Part shown: positions 13,947 through 28,900 of the stretch, piece by piece
How the letters are laid out: each line of letters begins with the position of its first letter
Position numbering within the stretch: position 1 is the first letter of the stretch
NCBI RefSeq assembly: GCF_954871325.1
Contig: NC_088776.1
Span: 9,729,552-9,793,551 of the forward strand
Length of the DNA stretch: 64,000 bases
Origin: Gordionus sp. m RMFG-2023
Lineage: Eukaryota; Nematomorpha; Gordioida; Chordodea; Parachordodidae
Reading direction: 5' to 3'
Made by a program: the position numbers and the translations under genes
The notes under the pieces: model-generated
Told to the model about the DNA's origin: nothing
What the model saw: the letters and a program-made list of their open reading frames with translations, nothing else
Databases searched by the model: none

Positions 13947-16900
13947 ATGCAGGGCCCTAAGCGTAGGCTCTTACCTCAAATATACGATTCGAATACAATT
14001 AATTTAAGTAATATACCAAATGCGCCTCAGAAAATACCTTACACACGTTTATCTTACAACAAGGAAAATCCAACCAAATTTTTCCCTGATCCAAATGTCC
14101 CGCTTTCCTTACCGAACCCCAAAAGTGAGAAAACCATTTTTCCGAAGGAAAATGTTAAACCAGGAGATAATAATGAGCCGAAACAGTTTAATTCAAATAG
14201 CTTAAAAACAACAGATAATCTTAACCCGCAATCTAAAGCCCGCCAAAGATCGAAATCTTTACGAGTTCGTCAAGGTACCCACGACAAAAGAGCCGAGAAC
14301 CAAGATAATTCTGAAGGAATTCCATTGTATCCTCCCAGCTCAGAAGGGCACCGAGAAAATAACAGCCAACCTTGCATAGCGGAATTTCGCGATAACAAAA
14401 TTGATGAAGTAGACGATTTCGAATACTTCAAAAATTACGGAAAACATTCGTTGACTCATTCAGAGCTTCCGATGTTTGCTAAGGTTACCCCTCACAACTA
14501 CGTTCTGAACGGAATCTCGAGCCATAAATTGGAAGGTGCAAAATATTTTGATACGGATTCTTGCAAATCCGATAGTCCCGATTACACCAAAAGGGGATCC
14601 GGTATCCAGCATTCCAGACGTTCCAACCAAAGGGTCAGTAACAGTAATTATCAATTCAACTTCGAAAATCTAACAAACAAAAACGAACGACATAATTCGC
14701 TGTCCTCGCCTAGACGCCACTCTCATCAGGCCTCTTCCAGCAATATAGCAGCGAAACTACGAGAACCTACCCTGGACTCTATCACCGATTATAATGACGA
14801 TAAATTTGAGGAAGGTGGTGTAGGCAATTCATTACCTGTTTCACCACCCCCCATAGTTTGTAGGGTACGAAACTTTTCTTTGACTCCCCAAGGTGGCTTA
14901 ATCAACAGGGGCGACTCTTTTAGGGTCAAATATAGGCGACAAAGCCACGTCCCCACTATCATTCCCCGCAAATATTCTGGTCGAGTTTCTACCTTGCCAG
15001 GTCACATGGAAAGCCTCAGACCTGAAATGATACACAGAAGGTCTATATCACAAGATCCCATCACTTCGGACAAAGAGAATGCTCAAGAAGATGATTACAA
15101 AAGCTCAAAATTAAACCATGGAAAGGCCAGGGGAGAGAGAAAAGAAAGCGATTCTTGGTTACGCAATAATATCGATGATTATAAGGATGACAATATAGAG
15201 GGCGATGGCACCGCAACTTACTACGTGCTAATAATAGGAGGGGAAGCGGTGGGGAAATCTTCCATATTGGAGCAATTTACTAGTTCAGAATACATAAACG
15301 CTTACGAATACACAGATAGAGAGGACACGGAGGACGACGAAATCAAGGATCAGTTAGGCGAAATGGGAATTGCGGATGTATTACCTCAACAAGAGGGGAG
15401 TCAAATGTACGAAAGTAACCCTGCGGATTATCAAGATACCTCTATATCAGGTTCATTTTTTTTTACATATTATTTTTTCATTTGGTTTAAAATTTTGAAC
15501 TGGACACCTCTGTCTGGTCTCGTTTAGACTTTTGAGGATTCTATTCCTTTGTTCAGGGTCATTTTTTTTGACAGGTAATTATATGTCGCGAAAAAAATAA
15601 TATTATGGCGTGATCCGCAATATATTTAAAAAATTTTTTTTTTTACTCTTTATTAAAATCACGAAAATTGGATCTATTATACAATCAGAATTATTTTATT
15701 TTTTTTTTAATGTGAGTGGGTGTCAAATTTTTGAACATTTTTTTTTTTAATTGGCAAATTAAAATGAATTATTATAAACATTTTTCTTTTTTTTACAATA
15801 TTTTTTATTATGTAAAAAAAAATATCTCACAGTTACTTGCTTTTATAATGTCCATTTGATAAAGAAAAATATTTTTTTTTTATGTAGAAAATAGTTTTAA
15901 TGACGAAAGACTTGTCGATAGCGAAAGCGAAAACGTTGCTAGGCCCAGTTTGGATGACGCTCTAATAACCTTCAACAAAGGTTAATAATTATGGCAAAAT
16001 TTTTTATTGATTTAAATATTAAAATTTTTTTATTTTAAAAAAAAACTGCTTGAATTCTTAATCAATCAAATATCTTTTAATGCTAATATTTTCGCTAACT
16101 TCTGAACAGAAGGTTTATTTACCTTCTATTCTTCACAGTTAGCGCGAAATTCAAGGCGAAGTTTACAAATATGCTCTATTTTTGTGTACCTCTCAACGAA
16201 TTTGCGCTAATTATGAATGCAGGGTTAGGAGGGCCAAATTAATATTCTATAATTAAAGCCCATTTTGGCTCATCTGATACTAGACCCAAATCAATAAAAC
16301 CTATCATCTTCTGTTTTTATCTCTCTCGAAAATCACCGATATTTTATCTATATTTCAAAAATCTAATATATTTTTTAAAAATAATTTTTGAACGATAAGA
16401 AAAAAAAGCATCAATCTTATTTATTCGAATTTATTTATTAAGAGGGAGTTTATATGAAAGGGAATGTTGACCCTAATTTAAGATCGCAATAAGAATGGTT
16501 ATTGAATAATCAAGTTACATTATTACTTAATTCTTGGGCGATAAGTTGAAAAACATTAGGTACGAACTCTTATACTATTATCTCACTCATAATAATTCTA
16601 TCAGAGACCTACAGAAATCAAATTTAATAGACAGGCCCGGGTATAAAAATAATCTTCCCATTTTCCACACAGCTTTAATAAATTTTTTAATTTTTTTTTG
16701 GCCTGGTAAAATTTTTAAAATTTTATATAATTTAACGTTCCAGCCAAGATTTTAAAAATTTTGTCCATTTTATATTTGCAAATTGTTTTAAAAAGAAATA
16801 AAAAGAGCAGAAGGTGGGGAGAAAAATGAATGCTGAATGCACTATGTAATTTTCCAACTGGTTATAAGGCCCTGATCAGATTTTTTAAAGTCATTTAGGA

Positions 16901-19900
16901 ACCGTTTTCGACCTGATGTAGATTTGACAGGCTCTTAACCAGGGATTCAAAACTATAATTTATATTAAACTTCGATATTTTTAATACCTATTTTATAAAA
17001 GTTAATCTTATAAGATTAATTTAATTATATAAGAGAAAAACTTCGAAGAGATTATGAATGGTAAATTTTTTTTTTATAAAAATATTTGTAAAAAGATGGT
17101 TTAAAAATAAATTATAAATAGCATATTTTAATATTAAACTTTTAAAAATCAGTAAAAAAAAAATAAAACACATTTTTATTTAGAATGAATTTATAACATT
17201 AATAAAAAAAATAATTTTTCAATTAATATATTTTGAAAATTATGTGAGTTCAAATGTGCATTTCACATCCAAGAAACTTGAAAAAAATGAAAAAAATGTT
17301 TGTATCATAAAAAATTTATTTAGTAATATATAAATCCTTGAAATTTTGCACAAATACATTTTAACATTAATCCTCATAAATTATATACCAGGTAAAAGTA
17401 ACTACACTTTTATTTGCAATAACAATTTAAGATCGGCGTGTTAAAAATCTCCACCTTACCACTGAATGAAGGGTTATATAAAAACAATATAAAAATATCT
17501 AAAAAAAAACCAAAATGCAAGATGTATTATTCCAATCTACGACTTCTTCCTTTTCTTTCTATGATAAAATAGGCAAGAACATTTAAGCCATGCTAAGCAA
17601 GTCTTTGCTTCTAGTATGCCTAAATCAAAAACAATTTTTTTAGCGCTCTCAACGATAAAAAATAAAGTCAAAATTATATTCGTATAGACATTATATACTA
17701 TCTTTTAAAAAAATTTTTAAAATATGATCCCACCCATTTATTTTTTTGTTTTAAACTAAGATCGAAATATTGATTTGGATGGACAAATCAATAATATGTT
17801 ATAAATTCAGAATAACTTTTTGTAAATTTATAATGATAAAAAATTGGTATTTATATATCTAATTTTTTTTATTTCAATCAAATTGATATTAACTTTAAGA
17901 GAAATATTTCACTTTCGTAACTTTCCTACAAGTCCTTGGGATTTATTATGACAGGAGAAAGGGGAGTTATAGGATATCTAAAATATGTCAAATATATTGC
18001 TCTGATGGGAAGGAGGATTACTTCCATTTGTAAAGCCTATTAATAAATTAATTTATGTATAAAAAAAACGATATGCTAAAAACAACATTTTATTTTTTGA
18101 AATATTCCCACGAGATTTAAATCTTTGGGAATATAATAATAATTAACGGATCTTAAAAGAGAACAATAAGATATATGAGTTAATTTCAAGTTCGTTTAAT
18201 AAAAAAATGATTTAGTGAGAAAAACTTGGTGGTTCCTATTGAATATTGAAGCTAAAGCACGGAAATGAGAATAAACAAAGGAGAGGATTAAGAAATCCAA
18301 TTTAACCAGAAGAAGAAAGTAATCTTCTTAAGGTAATATACAATTTTAAGTAATTTTACTAAAATTCGGTAGTAGGCGTGTTTGTTACTATACTGAAAAT
18401 TATATTTTATAATAACTCATGATTATGATATAATTTTAGGGTATGAATTTTTTTATAAATTTAACCAACAAAAAATGATTTTTTTTAAAAAATTAAATTT
18501 TCAAATTAACTTTTGGGATATTTATAAATATTAAAAACCTAATATTTTCCCAGTTACTTTAATTAATAATAGGTTTACATGGTGTTGTTGTTTAATCGAG
18601 TTCTTTCTGCAACTCGACCAAAAACTTGAGCTATCAAATTAGTCGACTAATTGACTAATTTTTCGAGTCGGAGATGATTTTATTTTTCGACTAAGAACTT
18701 GTTTGAGTAGTGTTTTAATCGACTAAATATGGTCGTTTAACAATAAGTTTGCACATACAATTATTAAATGAATCACTTAAAAATTCTGAAAGAATAACCC
18801 CCCCCCCCCCAAAGACTCCATCTTTGGATAAATCTTAGAACAAACTTGTTTTAAATGGCAACGATTTTAAAATTAATAATAGATTGTACCTATATAGGAA
18901 AAAAATATTTTATTAAAAAATGGTTCTAAAATTATTATTTTAAAATTAAATTTAGAAAAAAAATTAATATAAATATATAAATAGTTTTAATATTTTATAA
19001 ATGTAAAATATTTTTTAAAAAATGAGTTTTGAATGGATAAAAAAATATGGTTAGTAGAACAACAGTATTACAAACCTCTAGGAAATAGTTTAAAATTGTT
19101 AGTGCCAATCTTCTTTACTCCACAAGGGAAAAGAGTGAAATATTCTTCTTAAAGAACTTGATTTTGGTCAGGATAAAAAGTTTTGGAGGGTGGAATAGCA
19201 TAAAAAAATCGTTGGGAGCTACTTGAAAATGGGAAATGCCATCTAAACTCCATGAAGATAAAAAAATTCAACAACAAAGTCTAAATGATAAGATTTCGTT
19301 TTTCTAAAAATATTAAAATTTTCCCTCACGTAGTTATGAAAATTGACCTCCTTTATTTCAAACTACCGCCAAAGATTTTGTATGCTCATCTATTACCCAA
19401 TTGGCATTATCAATTTTTAACTAACAGTTTTGTAATATTGTGATAATTATAAAAACTTTTCATCAGTTTTTTGTTTGTTAAAGAAAGCGACATTAAATTT
19501 ACCCCTATTGTCAACTTTATAAATTTATTTGAAACATTGGTCAAGCATGCAAAAATATTTTGAACAACTTGTCAGGACCGGAATTCGGTCAGGATCGGAC
19601 TGCACCAACCTTCATTCTACAAACCTTCACTATTTTGATAAAATCAATAACGATTGACAAGTCTATGTATATTTAAGCCTTTTTTTCCTTCTATCTACTA
19701 TAATGATAGATATAATTTTTTATTATTAGTTCGTTGCTAGAACTGCCAAATAAGGATCTTTTGTTCTTTAAATATTTTATTTTAATTAACATAATTTTAT
19801 ATTGCAATGCTAATTGGAATCAAATTAAATTCCATTTGTTCATTATATTATGTAATATACAATATTAGATTATAAATTAAATTTCTTATAAAATATAGAT

Positions 19901-22900
19901 AATTAATAATTAAATTTTTAATGTTAAAAGAAATTTACGATATGAATTATACTTGCGTGCTAATTATTATTATATAATAATATTTAATTAAATTGAATAT
20001 TAATGATCAATATTTAGGTGTATAATTAATTATAACTGTTTACTTTTAGATTCGGCTAAAAAAAATTGATATAAGTTACAGCTAATAGTTAATTTATAAT
20101 ATTTTCTCGTTTTTTTAAAAAAAATTTTAGTATAGAAAGAAATTAAATTTATTTTAGACCTATAAATTAAAATTTTTTTTATAATGCTTTGACATTGATC
20201 ATGTCAAACTACATATTTATAAATTCCACAAGCATATCTAAAGGGATGGAAGGGTATTCCCCTAGCAAATCTTTAAAGTCTTGTAAATATTATCAGCAAA
20301 TAATATGAGCCGGCAAAAAATGAAGAAAAAAAATAAGAAGTATTTAACAATAAAACGATAATTTTTTAAAAATTTAAATTTTTTCAAAGAAAAATACCAA
20401 TAAAAAATATAAGCTAAATCTGGCCAGAGGCTAGCAAAAAACTGACCTAAGCCTCACCAATATAATTTTGGGGAGGGGTGGGCCGATGTACCTATAATAA
20501 ATCATACAATTCAATCCTTAGAAGGAAGGAAAGAAATAAACGTTAAATATATGTTGTACATGGTTCCATGTCAATTCGGCGCAGAAAATTAGGCGCAGCA
20601 TCAATTCAGCGTGGCTACAATTCGGTGCGTATTCTAATATAGTTACAATTTATTAGTATAAAACAAAATGATCATTAAACAGAAGTTATTTTGAGGGTTG
20701 GTGCTATTAATTAATCTTTCCTTTTTTTTTAAGCAAAAATCTCAATTTTATTTATTAATTGCCTAATATCAATAAAAATTTAATAATATCAACAAAAAAA
20801 TTATTAGTTTCATAAAACAATATTTATACCATAATTTCTTTGGTGGACGTTTACCATGTTATAAGGTATCTTGATTACAGTTGTTAAAGGGCCCGATTAA
20901 GATTTTAGCCTAAATAATATTATGTAAGCCTGGAGATCTTGCGCATAGATGGCAAAAAGGTTTAAATTCTATTTGCCAAATTTCAAATTTTACGTATAAT
21001 TATTATTTTGGGGTCCGTTATCAAACATCGACACTTATCAAGCCGTTTAACAAGACAACACTTATGTTGATCCAAATGTTCAAATTATTTTTTAGAATTA
21101 TTGGTAAGGGATCGACAAAAGGAAAGTCTCATACTATAGGTTTGCATTTTCCAATGATATCTAACAACGATATCTAGCGATTACGGATCGCATATACATT
21201 TAATTTTAAAACATATTAACTATTTTAAATGTTAATAATCTATTTTTTTATTGCACTTTATAACATATTTTTAGCATGTTGTTTTATGAATATAGTTTTT
21301 ATTCAGTGAGAGTTTTAAGTCAATATTACTTAAATTAAAACAATCGTTGTTGGATATCATTGAGAAATGCCAATCTCTAGCATGAGACTTCCCTTTTGTT
21401 GATCCTTTGCCAATAATTCTAAAAAATTATTTGATTTTTTTTTGGATCAAGCATACCTTATAACATAGTATATTGGTTCACCAAAGATATCAGGGTATAT
21501 ATATTTGTTTATTAAATTATTTTTTTTTGTTGATATTATTTAAATTTACGCATTTTGTAAATAAAATTGAGGATTTTTGCAAAAAATTTATTAATAGGAG
21601 CAACCCTCAACATGACTTCTATTTAATGATCCTCTTTGGTACGAATAAATTTATAATAAATTGCAACTATATTAGAATACGCGCCGAATTGACCCAGCGC
21701 TGAATTGACGCGTACTGAATTGACGCGTACTGAATTGACGCCGCGCCTAATTTTCAGCCCAGAATTGTCGTGAGCCTATTTTTCGCGCCAAATTGACGTG
21801 ATACCACTGTACATACAAATATTGAAAATAAATCATAAATTTTATAATTTGAGGGAGGAGTATAAGCCATTAGATAACAAGTAAATATGCCAAAAACTTA
21901 CGAATTATTAAAAAAAAATACCCCTCTTTATATTATTCATTAAAAAAAAGAGGATTTCTTAAAGATATACTTATAATATGAACATCATTATAATAATATG
22001 CACTTTTCCGATATAATAATAGAAATGACGAAAATTGATTGATTTTTGATGATTGAAAAATTTAGTTCAAGTGAATCATTGTGGTGCGGGTCTACATTTA
22101 TTTTTTATAAATCGATAAATTCATTGATTGAAAAAAATTTCACATGCACGAGAAAATATAAATGTATTTGTGTATACGGATTAACTTTGATTAACTTCAT
22201 CCTTTAATAATGTGTACGTATGACCAAAATTTAGGGTTCATCAAGGATAGGAAAAAGTTTTGGTAACGAACTGTACGTGTTTTACCTTAACCCCTAACCT
22301 AAACTAAAAAAAAAGGTATTGTGATATTATGTTAGCCCTTTTTAAAAAAAATATATAATATTAATCCTATTGGGGCAATGTGATTTCATAAGCTCTTTTA
22401 TAAAAAAAAAATCCATATTAACTCTACACTGGGAATTCGTGTTTTCTTTTTAATCTAAAAAATTAAACCTTAAACAAATTTTCGCGAATCAGGATGTTAA
22501 CATCAGTTTTGAATTAGGAGCAAGAACATTAAAGTTATTATTAAAGTAGACTATTTGAAAAATCGGTTTAAAATTTGTATATGTGAGCATCAATGTATTT
22601 TTTTCCGCCAATGTGTTATTTTTTCAACTTTAAAATCATTTTTTGATAAAATTTAAAATTTTGATTTTACCAGAAATGTATATTCTGTTATTGGAATACC
22701 TACCCTATAAATTTCAGACAATTTCGCTATGAACTTTTAAACTTAATATAAATTTATATTCGTTTTTCCATAGATTTTTTATATAAATTATAAATGACTT
22801 GAAGGTTAACGCCAAAATTATTTACAATTCATAAAATAGGTATTCTAAACATGCTGCAATACATTTCGCGTCATATCGTATTTTTAAATTTAAACATACT

Positions 22901-25900
22901 CGCTTAAAAAAATGATTTAAAGTTGTAAAAATAAGACATTGAACGCTAACATATATATTATTAATTAATATTTTTTTAAAATTTTTTTATTGTCAAATAT
23001 TAATATGCTTAATGATTTTATAATTTAATTTAGAACCTCTTTAATTTTACTTTTCTTTTAAAATTGAAAATTTGATTCTTATGTTTTAATTTAATGTCCT
23101 AGAGCCCGGTAGAGAAAGGAGGAAGGTTTGTGTCAGGCTGGTAATCGGTAGTAAAATTCCTCACCGACCATTATGACAAGTCTTATATATTTTTCATTCC
23201 ACACTACGATATTTGTTTCCCATGTCATAAATAGGGATTTATCCTCAAGCTTTTAATATACCCTTAGCATTACTACTTTATTCGCCACGTATAATTGTAC
23301 AAAATAGGCGCAGCGACGTAGGGGGGCGTGTGGATTTATTTTCAGAATTGCATGCTTTCGTAAATACCATAAGCTAAAATAAAATCTTTTAGATTGAAAA
23401 CATCTAAATAAAGATTTTAAACATAGTTTAATGATTTATTTATTTCATATGTATACAATTACAATGTATCACTATAAACAAATTTGAAAGAAAAGTAAGT
23501 GAAAGTTATAAATTTGTAAAGTAATGACTGTAATTCAGAATTTTCAGAAAATAAAATTTTCTTAAAAAAGTGAAAACCCAAAATTTTAAATTAAAATACA
23601 ATATAGCCATAGGCCTGCTACAAGTGGGTTAGAGATTTCTAGTAAAATTTATGGAAAAAAACCACCAGTGATTCCCTCCTTTACCAATTAATAAAAAAAT
23701 TTATTAATAAAAATGTAATAAATTAAAGTTACTTTTGATATGTTAAGATTTAAATTTATATTTAAACACTTTCATGTGACAAACATTTTAGAACCATTGA
23801 AGCATCTTATTAAAATATATTTATGGCTTAGATGTAAATAACAAAGTTTATTAGTTTTAAAATTATTTGAGATGGAATTACCTGCCCCAGGATAAAACTC
23901 GCCTTTCTCCCCACTCATTTTCTCTTGTGCAAATATGTTAATCGACTAATTTTATTTATTTTTTAACAAATAACCCTACCTATTTCGCTAAATTTATATA
24001 ATTTTTGAATTGAAAAAAATAAATGATGTAAATATTAAACCCTTTCACAATCACAATATTATACGTTGGGCAATAAAATAAATAATTAATATAAAATTTT
24101 ATTGGCTTAATTTTTTATTAAAAATATCGTTATAAGAAAATATCTATACATTTTATATAAAGTTTAATTATTGGCTTAAACCTTGACAAATATTCTATCC
24201 TTTCTCAAAATGTTAGAAAAAAAAACACATAAAATACAATTAATTTTTCACAACACTATTATATAATATAAAATTTTTTAATTGTATCACAGTTACAAGC
24301 TTTGTAGTGTATTTATTGTATGGTACTAATTAATAATAAGTATATTTATTTTAGTTTAATGTAATCTTTCTGATATGTTTTTTATAAAAGGGAATTTAGA
24401 TTAGAGGCTTAACATTATTATATATAATATGGCATATTTAAAAAGTTACATAATTACATTTTAAAAACACACTATGTATCATATTAATCATCCATTTATT
24501 ATTAGATGTAATATATAATATATTAAAGAAGCGATAGAGTCCCAATTTATGTGTTCAAAGTAAATGATCTTTATATTGTTGCTATAAAAAATCAAATGAT
24601 TTGTATTTTATACACTAATAAAATCAAAAGATTTCAATATTGTATAATTGAATAAAACGAATCATAATATAATATATATAACTAATGCCAGGGTATTATA
24701 ATTATTTATGAAAAAATCCATTTAAAAAAAATAAATATTAATTAATTAAGTTAAGTTCAGTATGATATAATAAAACCATATTTTCAATTATTGATTTTAT
24801 ACTATAAATAAATATTAGCAAGGTATACATTACATACACTATATATTAGATTTAATATATAATATATATGTTAATGATGTTTCCACCTTGTTTTGAAACT
24901 CTTTTACCTTCCCCCCCTCCTTTCCCACTTGTTGTCCCATATATTCAGTTATATATTTTTTTTAAACTTTTGTTCGCTTCTTTAACCCATTTCTAACTCT
25001 CATAATTTATATTATTTTATAGGTAAATGATGAACTTTCCCCTCTATTCCAAATAGCATATATTTTTAATTTTAAATTTGTTGAAATTTTCTATCCTGGA
25101 GTGGTAATTTTATAGGTTTCCTTTTACAAAAATCTTTAATAATTGAAAATTTTCTTGCAAAGCGGTAGACATTTACACTTTAATTTCGTAATTTATTTAA
25201 TTTATAATAAATGACTATTTGACAAAAATTTATAAATTATTTGTAGTAATAGTAAATTAAAAATTGAAATGTTATCTGTATTTTTTTAAAAATAAACTGT
25301 TAAGGAACCTATATGGGTTTTAAATATAAATTTTTTTGAGAGAAACTTCAATTTTAAAAATTAAAGAAATAAAGAAATAATAGGGAATAACATCTGTTTT
25401 TAATTTTGAATAAGCAACTTGTATAATTGAATTGACTCATTTTGAGCTAATTATGAAAATGATCAAAACTAATTAGCATCATAATATAGATATTTTTATA
25501 ATTAAATTTAATAGATTATATTATCTATACCTATAAAAAACGAATTGAATCGAATAATACTATTTTTTCGAATCGAATAATTCATTTCGTATTCACACGA
25601 ATAATAAAATTATTATTCGATTCGATTTTTTTTATAATGTTTATATATAAACAGATATGATAGTTTTAAAATAAAACCTCTAAAGATTCTAGTAAAACTA
25701 AGCTAATTGTCATTAGAGAATCAAAATTTAGAGATAACAAGAGAAATAAAACCCAATGATTTCATAACCTTATCCTAACAAATATATATAATATTAATAT
25801 TTAAAAAAAATTAATTAAATTATCATATATATAATAATTAAATGTTTTACTTCCTATTATGAAGATAAAAAAAAAATAAAAATAAAGTAAAATTAAATAA

Positions 25901-28900
25901 AATAAAAAAAATCCACTAGGAAAATTTAATAATTACTTTATATTTTTACTTACTATGCTAACGAAAAAAATAAAATATTTCCTAAAAATTACTAATATAA
26001 GCAAATATTATAATTTAAAATAGTAAGAATAATTTCGAATACGAATAATTTCAAATAAAATAAATAATTTTGAGTAAAACTTCGAATATTACGAATAATT
26101 CGAATCGAATAATAAAAATTTACTATTCGACGAATAATTTTTCTCGTTATTCATATTCATATTTGATTCGTTTCGAATAGAATTATGTTATTCTTACTCG
26201 TTAAATAAGAATCGAATCGAATAACGAATAATTTGTTCTAGGTTTAATCGAAAAATCGGATAATAAAATGGGTCATATTATATGAAATCTTGCATAATTT
26301 CACGGATTATATTCTCATTTCTAATCTCTCCTATTTTTCGTACTGAAATAGATGAAGAAAATTTTTTCTTCAATTTCTAAGATTTTTAATCTGTATTTCG
26401 ATCGAAACGAAGTTTGAACACGCCATAATTATCAACTGACAAAATCATGTACACATTGTTGTCGCACCTCTCCCAAAGAGGGTGGTGATCTCCATTTTTA
26501 CTGAATTCGTTCTTCGGATAAAAAAATAAAACTGACTATTCTAAAACTTTTAAAAAATATATATTGACGAACACATAATATTACATTAGAGATAGGTTGG
26601 TCTTGGCCAGGAAATTCCCATTTTTTTGTATGAGGTATGAATTATTAGAATATGAAAACGATATATATTGTAAATTTTATCTGCAAAAATATAGGATTTA
26701 GTTTTTTTTTACAAAAATTATTTTATTTTTAAGGGATAAGATAAAAAATTATCGATAAAATATTAATTCGATTATTTAGACTTTATTTATTTTAGATATC
26801 GGCCCGGTCTGGTTATTTTTTTAAAAAATTTTACCCGACTCGAGTTTTTGATATGGGTTATTTCTAAATATTATTCACCGTATTTTGTAAATGGTTTTAA
26901 AGGGAAGCCGGAAATATGATATGCGAATAGATGCTTAAATGATCCAGCACGCAATTTTTTAACTGCTTAATTCCTCATCCACCATTAGGCGCTAATTCGA
27001 GTTGAAGAATACAAAAATATGCAATATTTGGTATACTTCGCCGCGAATTCGCGCTAATTGTGTATGTAGGGTAATTGATATATAATTTAATTTATCCGAA
27101 AAAGATTTGACCAGGCCCTGGTTTATTTATCCCTTTTCTGGTTTTGGTTAATTGTTTTAAAAATTTTTTTTTTATACTCAACCGAGTTTTGAATGTCATT
27201 TTGCGGTTCAGGCTTATTTATTTTTTAGGTGTAACATTTGTATATATATATATATATATTTCTAGAAGAAAACAAAAACAATAAATGTAATATATAAAGT
27301 AAGAATAAATTAAATGAGACAGATCAGAGATCTACAGAGTGGCAGCCCGGAAAATTTGTGCAAAATATTATTTCCGGTTTGGGTAGGATAATCTGTGCGA
27401 AATTTATTTTTTCTTGAATAATGTAAATTTATGATTTTTTCTTTATAAAAAAATTATTACGGGCTGGATTAAAATAATTATGGGCCAGGCTAGTGCCAAA
27501 AACTCTTTTTAAGATCCTAACCGTGCCATGTTGATCTCTATTAGAATTTTCATTTTTAAAATAGTAAAATAAGCACAATACATCGTAGGGAGTAGGGATA
27601 TGGAGGAATCTTTAAGATTTAGATAATTTAATAGTGAGTGTATTTTTTAAAAATTTCTGAAACACCTGTAGCCGAATTTGTAATAAGCATGTGTATAGCA
27701 TACATGCTATCTAAGAATTTTGTATTCTGGGTCAAAATTAATTAATGTATAAAAATCTTCGTTAAAATTTTAAAATTGGTTCAAAATTTCAAAACAAAAA
27801 TATCTGAAATTTTTAGAATTGTACAATTCAGCAAGTATTTAAATATTTAAATATTTAAAAAGCGTGTGCTAGCTGACTGTTCATGCTTATTCTAATGCAA
27901 TAATAATCTATATTAAACTCTCCCATAAATTAAAACATAGGTCTATTTAAAACAAATACAAACCGAATAATGAATTATTTGAATTCATATATTTGAAACG
28001 AATCAAATAATTTACTAATTATACCGAGCAAAATTAAGTAGAGATTCTAGCATATTCGGAAAACTATGAATAGTTCATTATTCTATTAATAGTCGTTATT
28101 CAATAAGGCCTAATACTACATTATACTTTTAAATTGATGGTTTATAATAAAAAATTTCATAGAGTTTCAAAATTTTACACCAACCCTGCAAGCAAGTAAC
28201 TAATATAGTATTAAAAAGTACATCTATATTAATAACTTTCTATTTATATAATGCAAATGCAATCATGTTAAGTTATTAAATAAATTACATTAATATTTTT
28301 ATGAATTTTAGGTGAAATAAAGGAAAGGTGTAATATAAATAATATTTATTAAAAATTAATGAGTATATAATATTATATGTTAGCTACATTATAAATTTAT
28401 AATATGCTTTGTGTTTTTTTTCCGGCAATGTGTTATTTTTTCAACTTTAAATCATATTTTGAGAGCATTTTTTTTATATTTAAAATCTGATTTTGCCGAA
28501 AATATATTTCAACCCACCCTATGAATTTTTGATAATTTTATCATAAATATTTGAACTTAATATAGTTTATAATAGTTTTTCCATAGATTTTTTTATATAA
28601 ATTATAAAAGACTCAAAAGTTAACGGTATAATTATCTACAATTCATAAGATAGGTATTCTAAATATGCCGGAATACATTACTGATAAAATCAGATTTTTA
28701 AATTTACATAACGCGCTCAAAAAATGATTCAAAGTTGAAAAAATATCACATTGCCGGAAAAAACACAGTTCCGCCATCATTTTTTATTCCATCATAATGT
28801 TAAAAAATAAGAACTAATTAAAATATGTAAAAGGGACTATTATATACAAAAAAAATATGTAAAAAGGATTTTAAAAAAAGTTAGGTTAGCTCCTTACGAA

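Noticed and set aside
14460-14971. Minus-strand open frames within RGK exon 1
   Set aside because: They are shadows of a long, moderately GC-rich coding exon.
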